64,000 nucleotides of DNA from Chloroflexus sp. (GCA_020723995.1 DYHT01000001.1:1-64000); one strand, 5' to 3'. Positions 8,558 through 17,450 are shown, numbered from the stretch's first letter. Numbers and translations: made by a program. The notes: generated by a model from the sequence alone, not told the origin.

Positions 8558-8583
8558 ACAGGCCGGAGAAACCTCCGGCCTGT
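8558..8583 (+). terminator. Hairpin after the EB_dh-like lipoprotein gene
   Basis: ACAGGCCGGAG AAAC CTCCGGCCTGT, an 11-bp perfect stem starting 16 bases after the stop. No long T-run follows, so termination may be partial, which would set the lipoprotein at a higher level than the cytochrome genes downstream. Confidence 0.6.
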
Positions 8584-8645
8584 ATCCCTGAAATCGCTTA
8601 TTAGTTTTTGCACACAATATCTATTCGGAATCGCGTACAGCGCTC

Positions 8646-8676
8646 TTGTGTTTCTTTTATCACAAACAATTATAAT
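8646..8676 (+). promoter_or_regulatory. Candidate promoter of the multiheme cluster
   Basis: A consensus -10 TATAAT lies at 8671-8676, 30 bases before the start at 8706. The best -35-like hexamer TTGTGT (8646) is 19 bases away, which is long. TTGTG (8646-8650) and CACAA (8661-8665) form an inverted repeat over the -35 area, a possible regulator site. Confidence 0.5.
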
Positions 8677-8705
8677 TCAGCCCGAAATATTGCACGAAGA
8701 ATGCA

Positions 8706-9713
8706 ATGCGTAATACCAGCCAAACCTTTCACCCGCGCCGCGCCTGTATCCTGATCGCTGCTTTTGGGGTTGGGATACTGATTCTGACGCTTGCCAGTCT
8801 GGCCCAATCGGCGGCTGCCTCCGCTGCACCGGTTGCCGCGCAGCAATTAGACGCCGCCGCCTGCCTGGCCTGTCACAGCAAGCCAGGTTTCACGCTCCCG
8901 CTGCCCAGCGGCGAGACGCTGCTATTGAGCATTGACAGTCAGGCCTTCGAAGCTTCCGTTCATGGCGCACAGGCAGTCGGCTGTACCAGTTGCCATACCG
9001 ACATCACTGCATTCCCGCACCCGGCCCTCATAGCCGAGAATCTGCGGGATGTTGCTGTAAAAATGTACACAACCTGCCAGCAGTGCCACAGCGAGCAGTA
9101 CAACAAGACACTCGATAGCGTCCACCAGCGCGCCCTGGCAGCCGGCAACACCAACGCGGCCATCTGCACTGACTGCCACAATCCGCACACCCAGACGCGC
9201 ATCACTGACCCGGATACCGGCCAGATTTTGCCGGACGCCCGCCTGCATATTCCCACTACCTGCGCCCGCTGCCATAGCGCCATTTATGACCAGTATACGA
9301 CCAGCGTACACGGCGCGGCATTAACTGAGGAAAACAACCTGGACGTGCCCACCTGCATTGACTGCCACGGCGTGCATAGCATCGCTAATCCCACCACTAC
9401 AACCTTTCGCACGAACTCGCCGCTCATCTGCGCCAAGTGCCATACTGACCCGACCATCATGGATCAGTATGGCATCTCGACCAGGGTTGTGAACACATAC
9501 GTGGCAGATTTTCATGGCACGACCATCACGCTTTTTGAGAAGACCCACCCCGATCAGGCCACCAATAAACCGGTCTGTTTTGACTGCCACGGCGTGCATA
9601 ATATCCAGAAAGCGGATGATCCGATCTATGGCATTGCCATGAAGGAAAATCTGCTGGTGGCCTGCCAGCGCTGTCACCCGGATGCTAGGCCAATTTCCCG
9701 GATTCCTGGATGA
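8706..9713 (+). CDS. Nonaheme c-type cytochrome, frameshifted before its membrane anchor
   Basis: 335 residues as read: signal peptide or anchor (about 12-40), then nine CXXCH motifs (CLACH near residue 52 to CQRCH near 319) with His-rich spacers (SVHGA, SVHQRA, DFHGTT) that can give bis-His hemes. Exported multiheme cytochromes of this kind move electrons between a quinol-oxidising subunit and outer carriers. After HPDA the frame runs into RPISRIPG and stops, while the -1 frame continues as a family-like membrane anchor that ends by overlapping the next gene. The break at about 9686-9689 is one missing base, real or a sequencing error. Confidence 0.85.
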   Translation: MRNTSQTFHPRRACILIAAFGVGILILTLASLAQSAAASAAPVAAQQLDAAACLACHSKPGFTLPLPSGETLLLSIDSQAFEASVHGAQAVGCTSCHTDITAFPHPALIAENLRDVAVKMYTTCQQCHSEQYNKTLDSVHQRALAAGNTNAAICTDCHNPHTQTRITDPDTGQILPDARLHIPTTCARCHSAIYDQYTTSVHGAALTEENNLDVPTCIDCHGVHSIANPTTTTFRTNSPLICAKCHTDPTIMDQYGISTRVVNTYVADFHGTTITLFEKTHPDQATNKPVCFDCHGVHNIQKADDPIYGIAMKENLLVACQRCHPDARPISRIPG

Positions 9714-9874
9714 GTCATTACATCCCCAGTACGGAAAAGTACCCGATTGTCTATTACGTCAATCTTTTCTACAAAATCTTTATTCCGGCCGTGCTCGGGC
9801 CGATGGTTCTCTTTGTCTTGAGCGATATTGCCCGGCGGCTGATCAACCGCCGCAAAGGAGCGGCTCACTCATGA
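9689..9874 (+). pseudogene. Displaced C-terminal membrane anchor of the nonaheme cytochrome
   Basis: In another frame the sequence reads ANFPDSWMSHYIPS, then KYPIVYYVNLFYKIF and a hydrophobic helix ending SDIARRLINRRKGAAHS, stop at 9872-9874. This stop overlaps the ATG of the cytochrome b gene (ATGA at 9871), the usual sign of coupled genes, so the segment belongs to the end of the cytochrome gene and the frame was intact recently or is intact in reality. Confidence 0.8.
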
Positions 9875-11034
9875 GCAAGAAATCCCGCAGTTATGTTCGT
9901 TTTCCACTGGCCCGCCGCATCGAGCATCTAACCATGCTGCTCTCTTTCAGCACGCTGGGGGTGACCGGCCTGGTACAGAAATACGCCGCTTCCGGTCTTT
10001 CCATTGCTATCGTCAACCTGGTTGGCGGCATTGAAAACCTGCGCGCCATCCATCATGTGGCCGCCATCGTCATGATGTTTGGCACAATGTACCACATCCT
10101 CCTGGCCGGTTATCACGTTTTTGTCAAGCGCAGCCGCCTTTCCATGCTGCCCGCCTTGCAGGATATCAAAGATGGCTGGCAGGCGCTCATGTACAATTTT
10201 GGCCTGGCCAAATCCTACCCACAGATGGGCCGCTACACCTTTGAAGAAAAATTGGAATACTGGGCTTTCGTCTGGGGCACGATTGTGATGGGCTTGACCG
10301 GTTTCATGATGTGGAATCCAGTCACGACTGCCCACATCCTACCCGGTGAGTTCATCCCGGCTGCCAAGGCCGCGCATGGCGGCGAAGCTCTGCTAGCTGT
10401 GCTGGCGATCATCGTCTGGCACATGTACGTAGTACATATCAGACGCTTTAACAAAAGTATATGGACGGGTAAATTCACCGAGGCAGAGATGCTTCATGAG
10501 CATCCATTAGAACTGGCCGACATCAAAGCCGGTATCGCCGAGCCGCGCCTGGACCCGAAAACGCTCCGTAAACGCCGGAAGGTTTACTACCCCGTCGCCG
10601 GTATCCTAACCGTGGTCATGTTGGTGGGCGTGAACAGCTTCGTCAGTGGCGAAAAGACGGCCATCACCACCGTCCTGCCCATCTCCAGCCCGGTGCCGAT
10701 CTACCTTCCGCAGACGCCCACCCCCTCTCCCACCGCTCAACCCACCCCAACCTCGGGCGCGGTCGTCCTGACCTGGGATGGCTCCCTCGGCCCGCTCTTC
10801 CAGACCAAATGCGGCGCCTGCCACGGCACGACGGTCAAGTTGGCCCAACTATCCTTCGCCACTTATGCTGATACACTCAAAGGCGGTCAAGATGGCGTGA
10901 TCATCCTGCCCGGCGAGGCGTCGGGCAGCTCGTTGATCCAAAAGCAGCAGGCGGGAGGCCATCCCGGCCAGTTCAGCGCCGAGGAGCTTGGGCTGGTCAG
11001 CCAATGGATCGCTGCCGGTGCGCCGGAAAAATAA
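9871..11034 (+). CDS. Cytochrome b (b561/FdhI-like) fused to a C-terminal monoheme cytochrome c domain
   Basis: 387 residues. The first 240 hold four to five membrane helices with paired histidines suited to two b hemes (AIHHVAAIV, MYHILLAGYHVF, AHGGEALL, WHMYVVHIRRF). A further helix (about 245-265) leads through a Pro/Thr linker to a cytochrome c domain with CGACH and a C-terminal SAEELGLVSQWIAAGAPEK. ATG 9871 overlaps the stop of the upstream cytochrome. It probably oxidises or reduces quinone and exchanges electrons with the nonaheme protein. The C-terminal domain is shared with the proteins ending at 12751 and 16042. Confidence 0.85.
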   Translation: MSKKSRSYVRFPLARRIEHLTMLLSFSTLGVTGLVQKYAASGLSIAIVNLVGGIENLRAIHHVAAIVMMFGTMYHILLAGYHVFVKRSRLSMLPALQDIKDGWQALMYNFGLAKSYPQMGRYTFEEKLEYWAFVWGTIVMGLTGFMMWNPVTTAHILPGEFIPAAKAAHGGEALLAVLAIIVWHMYVVHIRRFNKSIWTGKFTEAEMLHEHPLELADIKAGIAEPRLDPKTLRKRRKVYYPVAGILTVVMLVGVNSFVSGEKTAITTVLPISSPVPIYLPQTPTPSPTAQPTPTSGAVVLTWDGSLGPLFQTKCGACHGTTVKLAQLSFATYADTLKGGQDGVIILPGEASGSSLIQKQQAGGHPGQFSAEELGLVSQWIAAGAPEK

Positions 11035-11053
11035 ATTGTTGGAGGTGTATGTG

Positions 11054-12751
11054 ATGTTCAAACGAATCAAAGGAGGGCTGAAGCGATTCTTTTTCCCCCC
11101 AGCCGGTTCTCCACGCTGGCTCATGATCCTGCCTTACGCCATTCTGGGTGTGCTCACTCTCTTGCTGCTGGTCGGCGGCGCATACGGCTGGGACTACACC
11201 AACTCGCCCGCTTTTTGCGGTACGACCTGCCACACCATGCCGCCCGAATATGCCGCCTACGAGATCTCGCCGCACGCCCGCGTGGCCTGCGTGGAATGTC
11301 ACATCGGGCGCGAGTTCATCGGCAACCAGATCTTCCGCAAAGCGGGCGATATCGGGCACATCATCGCCACCACGTTCCGCACTTACGACTACCCGATCAT
11401 AGCCGGTAACATGCGCCCTGCTCGTGAGACTTGCGAAAAGTGCCATACACCCGAAAAGTTCTCGGATGACAGCCTGAGAGTGATCACGCACTTCCAGGAC
11501 GATCAGAAAAACACGCCTTCGGACCTCTACCTGATCCTGAAAACCGGAGGCGGCAGCAAACGTGAAGGTCTCGGGCGTGGTATTCACTGGCACATTGTCA
11601 ACCAGGTACTTTATTACGCCACCGACGAATTGGAACAGGATATTCCTTATATCCGCGTTTATAACGATGACGGCAGCACCCAGGAATACGTTGATGTGGA
11701 ATCCGGCTTCGACGCCTCCACCATCAACGACAGCCAGCTCCGTGAAATGGATTGCATCACCTGCCATAACCGGGTCACGCACCGCGTCTACACCCCCCAA
11801 GAGTCTATGGACAGACTGCTCTCACGCGGCAGCATTGATGTAACCATCCCTGAAATTCATCGCAGGGGCATGGAAGTGCTCAGCGCGACTTACGTTTCAC
11901 AAGAAGAAGCGCTTCAGGGCATTGCCGGGCTGGACAGCTACTACAACACCAACTATCCAGAGTTTTACCGCCAAAACAAGGATAAGGTTACTGCCGCCAT
12001 CCAGTTGATCCAGCAGGTTTATTCAGAGTCCGTTTTCATAGACCAGAAAGTGGACTGGAACACACATCCCAACAACCTGGGCCATATTGATGCGCCCGGT
12101 TGTTTCCGCTGCCACGACGGTAAACACCTGAATGACAAACAGGAAGCCATCCGGTTGGAATGCAACCTGTGCCATGCCATTCCGGTAGTTGCAACCGCGC
12201 AGGATTTTGTGACCAAAATCGAGATCAGCCGCGGACTGGAGCCGCAATCCCATCTGAACCCGAACTGGATCACCCTGCACCGCAATGTTTTTGATGCCAT
12301 CTGTTCCAATTGCCACACGACTGCGAATGCTGGCGGCACAACCAACACCTCGTTCTGCTCGAACAGCGCCTGCCACGGAACGGTCTTCACCTTCGCCGGG
12401 TTCGACGCGCCCAAGCTGCGCGAGATCCTCCAGGCGCAATTGCCCACCCCCGCGCCTGCGCCGACAGCCGGCCCCGTGGTCGGCGCGCCGACCTATGCGG
12501 CCAACATCCAGGCGGTCTTCAACACACGCTGCGTTGCCTGCCACAATGCGACGACGGCCTCGGCTGGTCTTGACCTGAGCACCTACGCCGGAGTCACGAA
12601 AGGCGGCCAGGACGGCGCGGTCGTCCTGCCTGGGGATTCGGCCAACAGCCTGCTCGTAAAAATCCAGAGCAGCCAGCATTTTGCCAACCTGACGCCGGAG
12701 GAACTGGAACTCGTCAGGCAATGGATTGACGCAGGCGCATTAGAAAAGTAA
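11054..12751 (+). CDS. NapC/NirT-like multiheme cytochrome with C-terminal monoheme domain
   Basis: 565 residues: a membrane helix (about 20-43) followed by NapC-type heme sites (FCGTTCHTM, CVECH, CEKCH, CITCH), then CFRCH, CNLCH and CSNCH, a CX4CH site (CSNSACH), a Pro/Ala linker and a CVACH domain ending PEELELVRQWIDAGALEK. That makes seven CXXCH, one CX3CH and one CX4CH. ATG 11054 has GGAGGTG upstream; earlier codons in the frame belong to the previous gene. NapC-type proteins take electrons from menaquinol. It lies 20 bp after the cytochrome b gene. Confidence 0.85.
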   Translation: MFKRIKGGLKRFFFPPAGSPRWLMILPYAILGVLTLLLLVGGAYGWDYTNSPAFCGTTCHTMPPEYAAYEISPHARVACVECHIGREFIGNQIFRKAGDIGHIIATTFRTYDYPIIAGNMRPARETCEKCHTPEKFSDDSLRVITHFQDDQKNTPSDLYLILKTGGGSKREGLGRGIHWHIVNQVLYYATDELEQDIPYIRVYNDDGSTQEYVDVESGFDASTINDSQLREMDCITCHNRVTHRVYTPQESMDRLLSRGSIDVTIPEIHRRGMEVLSATYVSQEEALQGIAGLDSYYNTNYPEFYRQNKDKVTAAIQLIQQVYSESVFIDQKVDWNTHPNNLGHIDAPGCFRCHDGKHLNDKQEAIRLECNLCHAIPVVATAQDFVTKIEISRGLEPQSHLNPNWITLHRNVFDAICSNCHTTANAGGTTNTSFCSNSACHGTVFTFAGFDAPKLREILQAQLPTPAPAPTAGPVVGAPTYAANIQAVFNTRCVACHNATTASAGLDLSTYAGVTKGGQDGAVVLPGDSANSLLVKIQSSQHFANLTPEELELVRQWIDAGALEK

Positions 12752-12792
12752 TTCTCGCAGGTGTGCCCTACCTCAATTCGGGAGTGAACAAA

Positions 12793-13272
12793 ATGAAAGA
12801 AAAAGATGAGATTTCTCGACGGGATTTTATGAAAGTCGCCACGTGGTCAATCGGCGGATTGATCGGCCTGGGTTGGGGCATTCCCGCCATCGCCTACGTA
12901 GCCAGCCCGGCCTGGAAGAGTGAACAGGCCCAGGTGTGGATCCGCCTCGGGGCTACGTCCAAAGTAGAGCTTGGCGTGCCGACCCTGTTCAAAGTCAAGG
13001 TAAAACGCCAGACAGGCTGGATCGTCAACGAGGAAGAATTATCGGTTTACGTCCTGACAGAGGATGGACGTAATTACATCGCCATGTCGAACGTGTGTAC
13101 GCACCTCGGCTGCCGCGTGCGCTGGATCGCTGAACAGGATAGATTCTTCTGCCCTTGCCACAATGGGGTTTTCGACCAGCAGGGGAATGTCGTCTCCGGC
13201 CCGCCGCCGCGTCCCTTGAACCAGTATCAGGTCAAGGTCGAGGACGGTCAACTGTTCATCCTGGGAGGCTGA
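12793..13272 (+). CDS. Rieske iron-sulfur protein
   Basis: 159 residues from ATG 12793, chosen for the GGGAG box upstream; a GTG at 12763 is possible but weaker. N-terminus has SRRDFMK, a twin-arginine-type motif, and one membrane helix. The [2Fe-2S] ligands are in CTHLGC (near residue 101) and CPCHNG (near 119), with GPPPRPLNQY after them. It carries electrons from the quinol site of cytochrome b to cytochrome c. It is followed after one base by the cytochrome b6 gene, giving the normal order of a bc/b6f-type complex. Confidence 0.93.
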   Translation: MKEKDEISRRDFMKVATWSIGGLIGLGWGIPAIAYVASPAWKSEQAQVWIRLGATSKVELGVPTLFKVKVKRQTGWIVNEEELSVYVLTEDGRNYIAMSNVCTHLGCRVRWIAEQDRFFCPCHNGVFDQQGNVVSGPPPRPLNQYQVKVEDGQLFILGG

Positions 13273-13273
13273 C

Positions 13274-13933
13274 ATGGTAGCGAAATTTGCAAACTGGCTG
13301 GATGAACGGGTAAGCTGGCGTCAGGTCTGGGATGCCATTTTCCTGCGCAAAGTCCCCAAAGTCAACTGGTTCTACACGCTTGGCAGCGCGACCCTCTTCG
13401 TGGCCGTCAACCAGGCGGTGACCGGCATCCTGTTGACGCTATATTACGTCCCCACACCCGATCACGCCTACGACAGCGTACAGTACATCACAACGCAGGT
13501 GCCGGCCGGATGGCTGATCCGCGGCCTGCACCATTGGGGCGTGAGCGCGATGGTCGTCCTGGTCGTGCTGCACATGCTGCGCGTCATCTTTTACGGGGCT
13601 TACAAATACCCGCGCGAAGTCACCTGGTTTAGCGGTATAATCCTGCTGCTGGTCGTGATCGGCTTCGGCTTTACCGGCTACCTGCTCCCCTGGGATCAAA
13701 AAGCCTATTGGGCCACCACGGTCGGCACCCGCATCGCCGGTACGCCGCCCCTCATCGGCGATTATTTGCTGCGCATCCTGCGCGGCGGCGAGGATCTCTC
13801 GGCGGTGACCCTGGCGCGTTTCTTCGGCACGCACGTGTGGGTGCTGCCGGCTACACTGATGCTCTTGCTGGGCATTCACCTGTACCTGGTCATCCGCATC
13901 GGCATCAGTGCAGTGCCCAAGAAGGAGGATTAG
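13274..13933 (+). CDS. Cytochrome b6-like subunit (N-terminal half of cytochrome b)
   Basis: 219 residues with four membrane helices, the length of a b6 protein. Paired heme-b histidines are in GLHHWGVSAMVVLVVLHMLR and in FFGTHVWVL ... GIHLYLV; the quinol-site region reads FGFTGYLLPWDQKAYWAT. It forms the redox core of a quinol:cytochrome c oxidoreductase together with the Rieske protein and the subunit IV fusion downstream, which starts three bases after this stop. Confidence 0.93.
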   Translation: MVAKFANWLDERVSWRQVWDAIFLRKVPKVNWFYTLGSATLFVAVNQAVTGILLTLYYVPTPDHAYDSVQYITTQVPAGWLIRGLHHWGVSAMVVLVVLHMLRVIFYGAYKYPREVTWFSGIILLLVVIGFGFTGYLLPWDQKAYWATTVGTRIAGTPPLIGDYLLRILRGGEDLSAVTLARFFGTHVWVLPATLMLLLGIHLYLVIRIGISAVPKKED

Positions 13934-13936
13934 CCA

Positions 13937-16042
13937 GTGAACGAGCAAGAAAAACGAACCTACCTGGAGAAATACCAGGAAGCCAAGAAGAAGGGCTTCC
14001 CCTTCTTCCCGGACATCGTATTCAAAGATGCCGTTGTCTCCCTGGTTGTGTTCATCGTCCTGATCGCCCTGGCATACTTTGTCGGAGCGCCGCTGGAGGC
14101 GCGCGCCAACCCTGCGGACACGACCTACACCCCACGCCCGGAGTGGTATTTCCTTTTCTTGTTCCAACTCCTGAAGTACTTCCCAGGCAAGCTCGAAGTG
14201 ATCGGGGTGATCGTCTTGCCCACGCTGGCGATCCTGCTCCTCTTTTTTCTGCCCCTTTTAGATCAAAACCCTCGCCGCCATTTCCTGAAGAGACCGGTCA
14301 TTACAACGGCGGCGACGCTGGCAGTGGCCGGCATTGCCTTCCTGACCGTCCAGGCGGTGCGCGAAACCCCGCCGCCGGCCGAGGTCACCTCCGGCGATCA
14401 AACCGCGGCGCTCTACGCGGCGAACTGCGCCCCCTGCCACGGCGCTTCGATCACGGTCCCGCCGGGAACCAACCTGCACCAGGTCATCGCGCAGGGAAAA
14501 CACGAGGGGATGCCGGCTTGGGGCGCGGACCTGTCCACAGACCAAATTGACGCCCTGGCCGGTTTCATCCTCTCGCCAGGCGGCAGCCAGCTCTTTACGC
14601 AGTATTGCGCTGAATGTCACCAGGTGCCCGAACTGGTCGCCAGCAACCCGCTGGAACTCAAGCGCGCCCTGGACGAGGGCCTGACCTACCCGCCCCACGC
14701 CAATGCCAAGATCAGCGATTGGTCAGCCGTCATGAGCGCAGAAGAACGCTCCCGCCTGCTCAACTTCCTGGCCGCGGCGGATGGCGAAAGGCTCTTCGCC
14801 ACCAACTGCTCGCCCTGTCACGGCAGCTCAGTAGCTTTTTCGGGCAGCGAGGCAGAATTGCGCGCCCTCATCTCGAAAGGTGGGCTTCACCTCGAGATGC
14901 CGCCCTGGCAAACGAAACTCAGCCAAACCGAAATCGAAACGCTTGCCAATTACGTGGTTGATCCCAAAGCGGAGCCTTCCGGCAAAAACTTATTCGACCA
15001 ATACTGCAAAACCTGCCACGGCGAACGCGTCCCAACCGCGAACAACCTCGAGCAGGCCCGGCAGATCATTGCCTCTGGTAGGCCTCACCAAACCATGCCC
15101 ATCTGGGGTGATATATTGACCTCGGAACAGCTCGACGCGCTGGTGCAGTATACCCTCCAGGCTGCGCAAGGGACTTCACTCGCAACTGGCCCGCAGCTTT
15201 TCGGGACGAATTGCGCCCCCTGTCACGACGAGTTTGGGGAGGGCGGGCCGAACCCGTCCCTGCCCGGCGACATCATCCCACCCATCAGCTCCTCCGAATT
15301 CCTGAAAACGCACGACGACACCACGCTCCAGGCCATCATCGCCCAAGGCCAGCCCGATCTGGGCATGACGCCTTTCGGGACGGCGTATGGAGGCCCTCTG
15401 GAGGACACTGACATCGAAGCAATCGTGGCTTATATGCGCTCATGGGAAGTCAATCCGCCCGCCGCCCTGCCCCCTCAGGCTCAACCACCGGCCTCCGGCG
15501 GAACGACCCTTTCTGGGGCGGAAATTTACGCCCAGGTTTGTGCGCAATGCCATGGCCTGCACGGCGAGGGCGGCAGCGGCCCGGCTTTGAACGCGCCACA
15601 ATTCCAGGCTGCCAACACCGACCAGGATATCGCCAACACGATCAGCGCGGGACGCCCGTCCACAGCCATGATCGCCTGGGGCGGCTTCCTGACCTCGACC
15701 CAGATCGAGCAATTGGTTAGTTTTATCCGCACGCTGCCATCCAGCTCCGCCAGCCCGGCAGTCCCTTCGTTCGCTGTTGACGTGATGCCCATCCTGCAGG
15801 TGAAATGCGTGCTCTGCCATGGTTCACTGGGAGGCTGGAACGCAGCCAGCTACACGAGCATCATGACCAGTGGAAATCATGTCCCGGTCGTCATTCCCGG
15901 TGATGCCGCCAACAGCTTGTTGGCCCAAAAGCTCTTGGGGACACAGGCTTCTGGGGAAATCATGCCGCCCTCTGGCAAGTTGTCGGATAGCGAGATACAG
16001 ATCATCGTCAACTGGATCAACACCGGAGCACTGGAAAAATAG
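13937..16042 (+). CDS. Subunit IV-type cytochrome b C-terminal half fused to seven c-type heme sites
   Basis: 701 residues from GTG 13937 with AAGGAGGA upstream. Residues 1-150 form three membrane helices with the quinol-site motif PEWYF near residue 68, as in subunit IV (PetD). The rest is extracytoplasmic: six class I-like heme repeats, each with a CXXCH and a MPxW/MTPF-type distal Met region (CAPCH 163, CAECH 223, CSPCH 291, CKTCH 356, CAPCH 425, CAQCH 534), and a last domain (CVLCH 623) ending NWINTGALEK. Normal subunit IV is about 160 residues. The fusion seems to build the cytochrome c1/f function, and a longer heme chain, into the b subunit. Confidence 0.9.
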   Translation: MNEQEKRTYLEKYQEAKKKGFPFFPDIVFKDAVVSLVVFIVLIALAYFVGAPLEARANPADTTYTPRPEWYFLFLFQLLKYFPGKLEVIGVIVLPTLAILLLFFLPLLDQNPRRHFLKRPVITTAATLAVAGIAFLTVQAVRETPPPAEVTSGDQTAALYAANCAPCHGASITVPPGTNLHQVIAQGKHEGMPAWGADLSTDQIDALAGFILSPGGSQLFTQYCAECHQVPELVASNPLELKRALDEGLTYPPHANAKISDWSAVMSAEERSRLLNFLAAADGERLFATNCSPCHGSSVAFSGSEAELRALISKGGLHLEMPPWQTKLSQTEIETLANYVVDPKAEPSGKNLFDQYCKTCHGERVPTANNLEQARQIIASGRPHQTMPIWGDILTSEQLDALVQYTLQAAQGTSLATGPQLFGTNCAPCHDEFGEGGPNPSLPGDIIPPISSSEFLKTHDDTTLQAIIAQGQPDLGMTPFGTAYGGPLEDTDIEAIVAYMRSWEVNPPAALPPQAQPPASGGTTLSGAEIYAQVCAQCHGLHGEGGSGPALNAPQFQAANTDQDIANTISAGRPSTAMIAWGGFLTSTQIEQLVSFIRTLPSSSASPAVPSFAVDVMPILQVKCVLCHGSLGGWNAASYTSIMTSGNHVPVVIPGDAANSLLAQKLLGTQASGEIMPPSGKLSDSEIQIIVNWINTGALEK

Positions 16043-16090
16043 CCTCCAGTCTGAAAACTCGCCCCCCAAAAAAAGATTCGTGGAATTAAG

Positions 16091-16117
16091 AACGCCCTGA
16101 TGAGGGGCGTTTTGATT
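16091..16117 (+). terminator. Rho-independent terminator of the respiratory cluster
   Basis: AACGCCC / GGGCGTT stem around a seven-base loop, followed by TTTTGATT, 48 bases after the stop at 16042. It also separates the cluster from the convergent flavoprotein gene. Confidence 0.75.
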
Positions 16118-16172
16118 CACGACGATTAAACCTTCAAAGGGACTTGTGGATTGAACGTCTCTGGATCCCTAT

Positions 16173-17450
16173 TCACAATGTACGATGAAGCCACGCCCCT
16201 CCAACCGCTCTAATCGATGCCCATGAAAGTCCCTCCTGCAGGACCTCACGATAAGAACGATGCGCCGAAACCGCGTTGAATAGCGCCCGATATAAGTCCA
16301 GGTTGTGCTCGGCGGCTTGTAAAATGAGATCCATCATTCCCAGGCGCGGCGCCAGGATGGTGAAATGCCGCATCGCTTGGCCGTAAGGAAGATCACTCAG
16401 AATATCCGTGTTGGCAGAATAATAGCGGGACTGAAACGCGGATTTGGAAATTCCATCGCGCAAAATGACCTGGGCAGCTCGAATGCCTGTCTGGATTGCG
16501 GAAGTGACTCCTTTGCCCTTGAAGGCGCGCACCAACCCGGCTGCATCCCCCACCATGACAAAACGGTCGCCAACAAAATGACGCGCCAATCCCCTGGGAA
16601 ACCACCCTTTAAAATAACGCAGGTCGTTTGAGTTAATTCGGCTCGCGTTTTCGAAATCCGGCAGCACCCGGCGGGTTTCAGGGAAAGCGAGAAAATCATT
16701 CATCAGCGCCGTGTCCACAGAATCTCCCGCGATGTTGATGGTCAAATGGTTGCCCTTGGGAGTAACGCCTCCAAACTCAATACGCGGCGAAGAAGGCAAG
16801 AAGGCGTGGATGCGAGAGCCAAACTTTGTCATTCCAGCCTCGCCCGGATGGTATTTCGTTACGATGGAACTCAGCATTGGCGGGGGGCGGTATCCGACTG
16901 CGCGCGAGAAAATAGCGGCCGAGCCTTCGTCCAGCCCAAAGGCGCCGACGACTACATCCGCCTCGAGAGGAAAGTTTTCGGTATAGACTACCACCTTATC
17001 GGCGTGGAATTCGATATCTGTCGCCCGTGCATGCCAAAGCGTCACTCCGCCTTCATGGGCAGCATCCAGCATATACGCATCGAATTGAACGCGGCGCAGG
17101 GAGACAGAAGGCTCTGATGTGCCATCCAGGATGATTTGCCGCCGCCCGGCGTGGAGAACGTAACCTGTGACGATCCCGCGTTGAAGATGATACGGAAATG
17201 GAATACGAAGTTCCTTTTCCAAGAGTACATCCACCGGTGGGGAAAGCACTCCCACACATTGGTTGTAATGTTGTTCGCCGACGAACTGTTTGCCCTCAAC
17301 GATAATCACTTCCACATCCCTGCCTGCGGATTGGGCTTCCCGTTTGAGAGCAATGGCAGATGCTACCCCACCCGGTCCTCCGCCGAGAATGACGACCCGG
17401 CTGCCATCCTGAAGTGGTCCCAATCCCGACCCTGCGCGTGAGATGTTCAT
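16173..17450 (-). CDS. FAD-dependent oxidoreductase, geranylgeranyl reductase-like
   Basis: 425 residues. N-terminal FAD site VVILGGGPGGVASAIA, a conserved cysteine region (HYNQCVGVLS) and the second FAD motif FVMVGDAAGLVRAFKGKG. ATG 17450 is chosen because it overlaps the upstream stop as ATGA; a start at 17516 would extend 70 bp into the neighbour. The family covers prenyl reductases and ETF-quinone-type flavoproteins; the substrate cannot be told. It is paired with a homologous flavoprotein of the same length upstream. Reduction of an isoprenoid lipid or quinone side chain, or electron transfer to quinone, would both fit next to respiratory genes. Confidence 0.75.
   Translation of the reverse strand: MNISRAGSGLGPLQDGSRVVILGGGPGGVASAIALKREAQSAGRDVEVIIVEGKQFVGEQHYNQCVGVLSPPVDVLLEKELRIPFPYHLQRGIVTGYVLHAGRRQIILDGTSEPSVSLRRVQFDAYMLDAAHEGGVTLWHARATDIEFHADKVVVYTENFPLEADVVVGAFGLDEGSAAIFSRAVGYRPPPMLSSIVTKYHPGEAGMTKFGSRIHAFLPSSPRIEFGGVTPKGNHLTINIAGDSVDTALMNDFLAFPETRRVLPDFENASRINSNDLRYFKGWFPRGLARHFVGDRFVMVGDAAGLVRAFKGKGVTSAIQTGIRAAQVILRDGISKSAFQSRYYSANTDILSDLPYGQAMRHFTILAPRLGMMDLILQAAEHNLDLYRALFNAVSAHRSYREVLQEGLSWASIRAVGGAWLHRTL

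Noticed and set aside
7475-8617. Long minus-strand frame opposite the EB_dh-like lipoprotein gene
   Set aside because: Low-complexity Val/Gly-rich translation with no motif; the plus-strand protein has signal, lipobox and family motifs.
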